Positions 13,581 through 18,289 of a DNA stretch of 18,289 nucleotides are shown piece by piece (position 1 is the first letter of the stretch; each line of letters begins with the position of its first letter). The notes under the pieces are model-generated. The model ran no database searches. It was given only the letters and a program-made list of their open reading frames with translations, and was not told the origin of the DNA. The DNA lies in NCBI GenBank assembly GCA_000431775.1, contig FR888239.1:1-18289 (forward strand). Reading direction: 5' to 3'. Source of the stretch: Clostridium sp. CAG:413. Its GTDB lineage: Bacteria > Bacillota > Clostridia > Oscillospirales > Acutalibacteraceae. The translations under genes and the position numbers were made by a program.

Positions 13581-14168
13581 TTAACTTTCTTTTTCGCATA
13601 CGGAGCAGATATAGCCGTCCGCAATGCTTATGAATTTGCAGGTGAAGCCCGGCTCGGAGCAGCGGATATCGTCGCCGTTCACGGTGAATGTGACGCTCTT
13701 AATATCCGAGCCTATCCCCGTGCCGACGCACTTGAAATACGCCTCCTTCAGAGTCCATATCTCAAAGAGCCGCCGTGGGTCGCTACCGATGTATTCAAGC
13801 TCCTCTGCCGACGCAAAGCGCTTAGCCACATCGGGGCGTATCTCGCGCAGGGCTTCGATATCAATGCCGACGGGCTTGCCCGATACGGCGCATACGGCGA
13901 TATTTCCGCTGTGGCTGAGGTTGAATTCTATGCCGTCCGTCGTCGGCTTGCCGTGCTCGTTTTTGCCGAATTTCACCTCGGCGGGGGATAGACCCAGAGC
14001 CTCGGCCGCTGCGGCGCGGCAAAGATGGTCGGCGGCGATACGCAGCCTTCGCTTATCCGCCTGCTGCATACGGTTTATCTCGCGTTGCTTATTTTCGTCC
14101 GCCTCGAGCAGCCACTCGGTGAGCAATTCGTCGCTTATTTCGGCGGAGTTTATGAATGTTATCTTCAC
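13581..14168 (-). CDS. 4'-phosphopantetheinyl transferase (Sfp type)
   Basis: Transfers the phosphopantetheine arm from coenzyme A to the serine of a carrier protein, here presumably the one encoded just upstream. The 195-residue form fits the Sfp family in size. Motifs: GKP (73-75), NLSHSG (83-88), the metal-binding GIDIE (D103, E105) and WTLKEAYFK (E142, K146) followed by GTGI. The start is GTG at 14168: it directly follows the carrier protein TGA stop with one base between, and longer open frame upstream is only the carrier gene read in another frame. No strong Shine-Dalgarno, so translation is probably coupled to the carrier gene. Placement in the operon suggests a dedicated activator. 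Confidence 0.9.
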   Translation of the reverse strand: MKITFINSAEISDELLTEWLLEADENKQREINRMQQADKRRLRIAADHLCRAAAAEALGLSPAEVKFGKNEHGKPTTDGIEFNLSHSGNIAVCAVSGKPVGIDIEALREIRPDVAKRFASAEELEYIGSDPRRLFEIWTLKEAYFKCVGTGIGSDIKSVTFTVNGDDIRCSEPGFTCKFISIADGYICSVCEKES

Positions 14169-14169
14169 C

Positions 14170-14391
14170 TCAGCAGTTCGCCCCGATGTATGCGGCGAGC
14201 TTGCCGACGGTGTCGCATCTCCTGAAATCATCAGCCCCGATCTTAACGCCGAATTCGTCATAGAGATCGTCGCCGAAGCAAACAAGGTCAAACGACGACA
14301 TTCCCAGCTCGCTCTTGATGCGGGTGTCGGGGGTTATCTCATCGTCGGGCTCAACATAGTTAAGGATGATATCGACAATTTTCTCAAGCAT
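14170..14391 (-). CDS. discrete acyl/peptidyl carrier protein
   Basis: A 73-residue acidic four-helix carrier protein. The attachment serine is S33 in LGMSSFDLV; the usual D-S-L is S-S-F, so the aspartate normally before the serine is missing, as in some secondary-metabolism carriers. Helix II continues as DLVCFGDDLYDEFGVKI and the C-terminal helix is DTVGKLAAYIG. GAGGT lies about 8 bases before the ATG. The start overlaps the condensation gene stop by 8 bases and the stop is one base before the transferase GTG, so the three are translated together. It probably holds the acyl or aminoacyl intermediate for the condensation-type enzyme; it is not the housekeeping AcpP, which normally sits with fatty-acid genes. 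Confidence 0.9.
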   Translation of the reverse strand: MLEKIVDIILNYVEPDDEITPDTRIKSELGMSSFDLVCFGDDLYDEFGVKIGADDFRRCDTVGKLAAYIGANC

Positions 14392-15832
14392 ATATATCTA
14401 CCTCGTCTTCCTTTATTTCATCAAGAATCTCACCGACGGTGATGCCCGTGTTCCGAGTGCCGAGCAGTATGGATTTTATCAGCTTGTTGTGGAATATGCC
14501 AAGCTCGTTGATGGGGTTGTTTTTTGTCCTGTATTCGTAGTTGAAGTCAAGCCCTGCGTCGTTGCTGCGATGCATGACGGTCAGATAAAGATTCTGCATT
14601 GAAGCATCGTTGTTATACCAGAAACCTCGACTTGAGTCACGCATTTTTTCATCAAGGCAAGGCACGGGCATATAGGGCTGGTATGAGAAGCTCATGCTCT
14701 CATAAACATCGTGCGTTTCGTTGCCCATTGCCTTGTGGCGGACAGCGATAGCCTCAAGCGAGCTGAGGTTTGAATGCTCAAAGACCTCGTTTTGCGCCTG
14801 CTCAATGACCTTGAGCGCCTCAAGGAAGGTCATCTCGGGCTTCACGATGCTCCTCATTGAGAAGAAGTGCATCCTCATGCCGCCGGATTTTTTTTCGAGC
14901 AGCGTAGCTCTGCGGTTGACCATCAGTTTGAAGGAAACGTCCTCCTCGTTGTCGTTGAAGGAGGAGAGGGCGCAGCGCAGACCCATCATCATTACACAGG
15001 GAACGGAAAGGCCTTTTTCGGCGCAGAGGGACATTATCTTATCAGATGTCTCCTTGCTCAGGCTGTATCTGAGAGTTTTGGAGGAGGGGTCGTCGCCGTC
15101 GTGGACGGAGGCGATACGAAGGTCGGGCTTATTCTCCCTGATTCTCTGCTCTATGAGCCTGCTCGGGCGAACATAATCGGTGTATATCGCCTCGGGGCGG
15201 TCGGTTATCGTGCTGACCCAATAGTCAATATCCTCGTCGTGGCGGTCGGATTCGGCATAGGCGAATTCCTTATCAAGGCACTCGAAATACGAACGCATCG
15301 GTTTCGGATAGGGCTTGCCGTATTTCTTGCTCAGGTATATCGCCATTATGTCGCTGATGAGCATTTTTGACGAATAGCCGTCAAAGCCGAGGTGGTGCAG
15401 CTTCAAATAAATGCCGTTATAATCATTCTCAAGATGAATTATCTTTATCTGATGCAGAGGTGCGTCTGCAAATGTGTCGATGAGCGAATGCCCGCGCTCC
15501 TTGATGAATTCGTGCGCCTCATCCCACGGCATATTTGAGAGATCCTCTTCCTCGACCTCAATGCCCGCTTCATCCGCAAGGTATTGAACGACCTTAAAGA
15601 GAGGGTGCTTCGCAAAGCGCAGGCGCATAACGTCGCAGCGGTCGATCGCCTCAAGAACGGCCTCCTTCATCACTTTACTGTCAAATTCACCTTGGAAATA
15701 GTAGCCCGTGCAGATATTCAGCACCGGCACATGGTTGCCGTATTGGATAGAAAGATAAAGCATGAGCTGTTGCGCCGGGGTGAGCGGATAGGATTCCACC
15801 GTCCTGCCGTCGGGCAAGGTATATTCCAACAT
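14384..15832 (-). CDS. stand-alone condensation-domain (HHxxxDG) acyltransferase
   Basis: A 482-residue free-standing member of the condensation/acyltransferase superfamily of non-ribosomal peptide synthetases, PapA5 and similar enzymes. The C1-like motif YPLTPAQQLMLY is at 15-26 and the active-site HHLGFDG (HHxxxDG) at 146-152, with H147 the likely base. The two-lobe length and later motifs (LVNRRA, SFSYQPYM) fit one C domain with nothing fused. It would join a carrier-bound acyl group to an amine (amide) or a hydroxyl (ester). GGAGG lies 7 bases before the ATG; the ligase stop is 34 bases upstream. Substrates cannot be read from the sequence. No thioesterase, reductase, second adenylation domain or regulator is fused or adjacent. 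Confidence 0.88.
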   Translation of the reverse strand: MLEYTLPDGRTVESYPLTPAQQLMLYLSIQYGNHVPVLNICTGYYFQGEFDSKVMKEAVLEAIDRCDVMRLRFAKHPLFKVVQYLADEAGIEVEEEDLSNMPWDEAHEFIKERGHSLIDTFADAPLHQIKIIHLENDYNGIYLKLHHLGFDGYSSKMLISDIMAIYLSKKYGKPYPKPMRSYFECLDKEFAYAESDRHDEDIDYWVSTITDRPEAIYTDYVRPSRLIEQRIRENKPDLRIASVHDGDDPSSKTLRYSLSKETSDKIMSLCAEKGLSVPCVMMMGLRCALSSFNDNEEDVSFKLMVNRRATLLEKKSGGMRMHFFSMRSIVKPEMTFLEALKVIEQAQNEVFEHSNLSSLEAIAVRHKAMGNETHDVYESMSFSYQPYMPVPCLDEKMRDSSRGFWYNNDASMQNLYLTVMHRSNDAGLDFNYEYRTKNNPINELGIFHNKLIKSILLGTRNTGITVGEILDEIKEDEVDIYA

Positions 15833-15866
15833 ATGTATTCCTCCGATTTATAAAAATATAATAGCT

Positions 15867-17441
15867 TTAATACTCTATTTTAACCGCGGTGCGTTTTATC
15901 TTGCCCGTCGTGGTCTTCTCAAACGGCTTGTCACGCAGGCGGATCTCGGCTATCCTGCGCTCCTCCGGCTCGCTATCGTTGAGCTGCTGTGCCTTCGCCT
16001 CAAGGTAGCCCTTGATATCGTCAATGCCGGCGGCGGATGCATATTCGGCGTCGGGGAATATCTCGGCAACTATCCTGTCCTTATCGCCGTAAACCACTAT
16101 CTCTTTGATGACCTTTTCATCGGCGAATTTATTCTCCAGCATCTCGGGCGATACGTTTTCGCCGTTTGAGAGGATTATCAGATTCTTGAGCCTGCCCGTG
16201 ACATAGATGTGGTCGCTCGAGGTTATCCTGCCGAGGTCGCCGGTCTTGAGGTAGCCGTCCTCGGTGAATACTTTTGCAGTTTCCTCGGGCTTTTTGTAGT
16301 AGCCCATCATCACCGAGCTGCCCTTGACCTGTATTTCGCCGTCAACTATCCTCACGTCGCCGATGCTTCGCAGTATCTTGCCGCTGGAGTCCTTGCATTC
16401 GTCGCCGAAATCCGCCGTCGATATCTTCGGGCTGACCTCGGTCATGCCGTAGCCCTGGCGCAGCATGATACCGTGTTTCTCATAATCGGCTACAAGTCCC
16501 TTGCCGAGGGCCGCTCCGCCGACGGCTATCCATTTGAAATTCTCGCCGAATACCAGCTCGGCAGCCTGCCTGTCGGTCAACTCGGGGTACTTCTTGTGGA
16601 GCATATGCACCTTTTTGATAAGTGTGTCGCATATCATCGGCACGGCTCTCATCGTGGTGGGCTTGAATGTCGCAAGGCTCCTGCCGATATTGCTTATCTC
16701 ACCGTTGAGGCATACGGTGATGCCGTCAAGCAGGGGCTTGAAATAATCGCAGGAGATGCAGAATATATGATGCATCGGCAGCACAGAGAGCATCACGTCG
16801 TTAGGGTCGAGCGCAAGCTCGGTATAAGTGACGTTTGATATCAGATTTCTTGACGAGAGCATTACTCCCTTGCGTACCCCCGTTGTGCCTGAGGTGTAGA
16901 TTATGGCGGCGCAGTCGTCGGGGTCAAGCTCGACCTCTGAGAGAGTGGCGTATTCGGAGCCCTCGCCGTATTCTGCATAGATCGAGGCGAAATGCTCGGC
17001 GTCGCCCATATTTACAACCGTCTTGAGCTGCGGGCATTTCTTGGCTATCTCCTTGGCTCTCTCGTCAAAATCCGCCTCATAAAACAGAGCTTCAACGTCG
17101 CCGTCGGCAAAAAGCTCGCACGCCTCATTGACCGAGATATTGGGCGCAAACGGCACAAAGACGTTGCCGCTCACGAGCGTGCCCGTCAGGGCGGTGATAT
17201 ATTCATAGGTGGTCCTGCCTATGACGGCTATATGCATCCTGCGGGGGCAGATCGAGCGGATGTAGCGGCTCAGCGCAAGGCTGTTTGACCTCAGCTCGCT
17301 AAAGCTCTTCTCCGTTATCCGGTCTCCTTCAAGATATTTGATAAAGGGCTTGTCGCCGTATCTCTCGGCGGCAAGGTCGATAAGGTCGCGCACGGTGTTG
17401 ACCTTTGCGTAATATTCCAGTCTGTTTTGCTCAGAAGCCAT
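15867..17441 (-). CDS. AMP-forming acyl ligase (acyl-CoA synthetase/adenylation family)
   Basis: A 524-residue ANL-superfamily enzyme that forms an acyl-adenylate and passes it to a thiol, here probably the phosphopantetheine of the carrier protein, or CoA. Core motifs are complete: YTSGTTGVRKG (A3, 182-192), LPMHHIF (A4 region), YGMTE (A5, 331-335), LKTGDLG (A7, 398-404), GRLKNLI (A8 hinge) and KTTTGKIKRT with catalytic K514 (A10). The LPMHHIF segment and overall length are more like long-chain acyl-CoA synthetases than amino-acid adenylation domains, so the substrate is more likely a carboxylic or fatty acid; this is inference. GGAGG lies 7 bases before the ATG. First gene of the operon. 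Confidence 0.9.
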   Translation of the reverse strand: MASEQNRLEYYAKVNTVRDLIDLAAERYGDKPFIKYLEGDRITEKSFSELRSNSLALSRYIRSICPRRMHIAVIGRTTYEYITALTGTLVSGNVFVPFAPNISVNEACELFADGDVEALFYEADFDERAKEIAKKCPQLKTVVNMGDAEHFASIYAEYGEGSEYATLSEVELDPDDCAAIIYTSGTTGVRKGVMLSSRNLISNVTYTELALDPNDVMLSVLPMHHIFCISCDYFKPLLDGITVCLNGEISNIGRSLATFKPTTMRAVPMICDTLIKKVHMLHKKYPELTDRQAAELVFGENFKWIAVGGAALGKGLVADYEKHGIMLRQGYGMTEVSPKISTADFGDECKDSSGKILRSIGDVRIVDGEIQVKGSSVMMGYYKKPEETAKVFTEDGYLKTGDLGRITSSDHIYVTGRLKNLIILSNGENVSPEMLENKFADEKVIKEIVVYGDKDRIVAEIFPDAEYASAAGIDDIKGYLEAKAQQLNDSEPEERRIAEIRLRDKPFEKTTTGKIKRTAVKIEY

Positions 17442-17474
17442 CTTTTGTCCTCCGTGGATTTTTTTGATAGGATG

Positions 17475-17504
17475 AATATAGCACTTTAGGCGAGAAAGTG
17501 TAAA
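17475..17504 (-). promoter_or_regulatory. promoter of the ligase-condensation-carrier operon with inverted repeat
   Basis: On the minus strand TTTACA (17499-17504), 18 bases, and TATATT (17475-17480), about 34 bases before the ATG. Between the two boxes lies an inverted repeat, CACTTT (17482-17487) and AAAGTG (17495-17500), with a 7-base spacer. Its position between -35 and -10 is right for a repressor site. Confidence 0.6.
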
Positions 17505-17545
17505 TATGCAATTACTTCATTTGTCTGAAGAAACCGATAAAATCA

Positions 17546-17600
17546 TATAAAAAGTGCCCGGTTTGTTAGACATTATTGAATATTGTCTGACAAATCGGGC
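17546..17600 (-). terminator. terminator of the small membrane-protein gene
   Basis: A 17-bp stem (17556-17572 with 17584-17600) around an 11-base loop, followed on the minus strand by ACTTTTTATATG. On the minus strand two of the pairs are A-C mismatches, while on the plus strand they are G-T pairs, but only the minus strand has the T-run. It starts 12 bases after the stop at 17612. Confidence 0.7.
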
Positions 17601-17611
17601 GGAGTTTGAGC

Positions 17612-17863
17612 TTATTCGGCGTTGTGCTCCCGCTGCTTTGAGAGGTATTCCGAGCCGAGAGTGCCCGCGCATACGAGCACCCCGAGCGGCCTCGTAGCGG
17701 CGAGCAGCTTCTCACTCATGTCAACGCAGGGGTAGTAGTCGAGCAGCCTGCCTGCCCCGAAGTAGAGGAAGGCGGACGCAGCCACCGCCGCTGCGGTCAG
17801 CAGCCCGCCGATGATAAGTATCCGCCTCGCGGGGCGGTGAAGCTCTGACAGTATCTTTTTCAT
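17612..17863 (-). CDS. small membrane protein, function unknown
   Basis: An 83-residue protein with a basic N-terminus (MKKILSELHRPARR), one clear membrane helix (about 16-41, ILIIGGLLTAAAVAASAFLYF) and a weaker second hydrophobic stretch (about 55-68, PLGVLVCAGTLG), ending in a charged tail (KQREHNAE). It resembles no family I know. ATG at 17863 is chosen because GGAGG lies 7 bases before it; a longer open frame to 17911 runs through the promoter. It has its own promoter and terminator, so it is a single-gene unit and not part of the flanking biosynthetic operon. It is divergent from nrdR. Confidence 0.75.
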   Translation of the reverse strand: MKKILSELHRPARRILIIGGLLTAAAVAASAFLYFGAGRLLDYYPCVDMSEKLLAATRPLGVLVCAGTLGSEYLSKQREHNAE

Positions 17864-17881
17864 TGTGACACCTCCGATATG

Positions 17882-17911
17882 ATTATACTTCAAGGCGGCG
17901 GTGCGCTTCAA
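17882..17911 (-). promoter_or_regulatory. promoter of the small membrane-protein gene
   Basis: TTGAAG (17906-17911), 18 bases and TATAAT (17882-17887) on the minus strand; the predicted start lies about 12 bases before the ATG, just ahead of the GGAGG. Confidence 0.6.
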
Positions 17912-17954
17912 TTCAAAAATTTTGCCAGCAATGGGTCGAATTATAAATATGCCC

Positions 17955-17983
17955 TTGAAAAACCGTTAGATTTTTGATATACT
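17955..17983 (+). promoter_or_regulatory. promoter of nrdR
   Basis: TTGAAA (17955-17960), 17 bases, TATACT (17978-17983); predicted start near 17990, followed by AAAGGAG at 18001-18007. Confidence 0.65.
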
Positions 17984-18017
17984 GAAAAAAGACAAAGCTC
18001 AAAGGAGTGTTATTGCC

Positions 18018-18289
18018 ATGAAATGTCCGTTTTGTTCCTGCGAAGAGAGCAAGGTTATAGATTCCCGCCCCACCGATGAGGGCGAGCGCATCCGCCGCCG
18101 CCGTGAATGCATCAACTGCGGCAAGAGATTCACCACCTATGAGGTCATCGAGAGCGTGCCCGTCATCGTAGTCAAAAAGGATCGCTCAAGAGAGGTCTTT
18201 GACCGCAACAAGCTCTTCAACGGTATGCTCAGGGCGTGCGAGAAGCGCCCCGTGGCACTTGAGGATATTGAGAAGTCGGTCGATTATAT
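18018..18289 (+). CDS. nrdR: transcriptional repressor NrdR (3' end beyond window)
   Basis: NrdR senses ATP/dATP and represses ribonucleotide reductase genes. Ninety codons are visible and the gene runs off the window; the full protein is usually about 150 residues. The N-terminal zinc ribbon is complete (C3, C6, C31, C34 in MKCPFC and CINCGKRF), with the DNA-binding RRRRE stretch between, then the start of the ATP cone ([29 protein letters not shown]). AAAGGAG lies 10 bases before the ATG. No NrdR box is evident at its own promoter. Confidence 0.95.
   Translation, partial: MKCPFCSCEESKVIDSRPTDEGERIRRRRECINCGKRFTTYEVIESVPVIVVKKDRSREVFDRNKLFNGMLRACEKRPVALEDIEKSVDY

Noticed and set aside
14169..14291. 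Longer N-terminus for the phosphopantetheinyl transferase (start 14291)
   Set aside because: The extra 41 residues are the carrier-protein gene read in another frame and resemble no transferase N-terminus; GTG at 14168 fits the coupled arrangement.
13581..17441. Calling the operon a dlt (D-alanyl-lipoteichoic acid) locus because it has a ligase and a small carrier
   Set aside because: There is no MBOAT-type DltB or DltD, the second protein is an HHxxxDG condensation enzyme, and a dedicated PPTase is present.
1..18289. CRISPR array, rRNA, insertion sequence or transposase
   Set aside because: No regularly spaced direct repeats, no rRNA-like sequence and no transposase or integrase motif on either strand.

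Overview
The window looks like a chromosomal segment of a Gram-positive Clostridia genome, probably a gut Oscillospiraceae/Ruminococcaceae relative. This is inferred from the gene set (nrdR, clpB, BlaI/M56 pair, TetR-ABC exporter), strong AAGGAGG-type ribosome binding sites, TTG/GTG starts, TTGACA/TATAAT promoters and short hairpin-plus-T terminators. No species call is possible from the sequence alone.

Layout. (1) 1-1704 is a visibly AT-richer accessory stretch with two minus-strand genes. One is a stand-alone protein with a CHAT/caspase-like His-Gly...Cys pattern. The other is built from two copies of a small beta-rich domain. (2) 1705-1990 holds a minus-strand tRNA-Ser(GGA). A 16-bp copy of its 3' end lies 187 bp away, with hairpins and an inverted copy of the T-arm in between: a small insertion or attachment-site scar. 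(3) 2231-4121 (+) is a DEDDh exonuclease with a C-terminal zinc ribbon, followed one base later by dTDP-glucose 4,6-dehydratase (rmlB), then a terminator. (4) 4237-7600 (+) is a ribbon-helix-helix protein with a large unknown C-terminal domain, then the disaggregase clpB, with a terminator after it. (5) 7608-9655 (-) is a BlaI-type repressor and an M56 membrane metallopeptidase, coupled by a TAATG overlap, with a perfect operator palindrome at the promoter. (6) 9675-13492 (-) is a TetR regulator, ABC ATPase, ABC permease and alpha/beta hydrolase, expressed from a perfect consensus promoter with a 24-bp palindrome just downstream. (7) 13531-17504 (-) is an operon of four discrete proteins: AMP-forming acyl ligase, HHxxxDG condensation-type acyltransferase, carrier protein and Sfp-type phosphopantetheinyl transferase. 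(8) 17556-17911 (-) is a small membrane protein with its own promoter and terminator. (9) 17955-18289 (+) is the start of nrdR, cut by the window edge.

How they work together. The most interesting unit is the four-gene operon in region 7. It is a complete minimal assembly line in which each activity is a separate polypeptide: the ligase can activate a carboxylic acid, the transferase can arm the carrier, and the condensation-type enzyme can move the acyl group to an amine or alcohol. Nothing in the window names the product. The TetR/ABC/hydrolase operon lies immediately downstream on the same strand and could export or process a product, but a terminator and a separate promoter lie between them, so a link is only a hypothesis. 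The two BlaI- and TetR-type loci have clear, specific operator candidates. The clpB neighbour is a candidate local regulator, with the caveat that its function is unknown.
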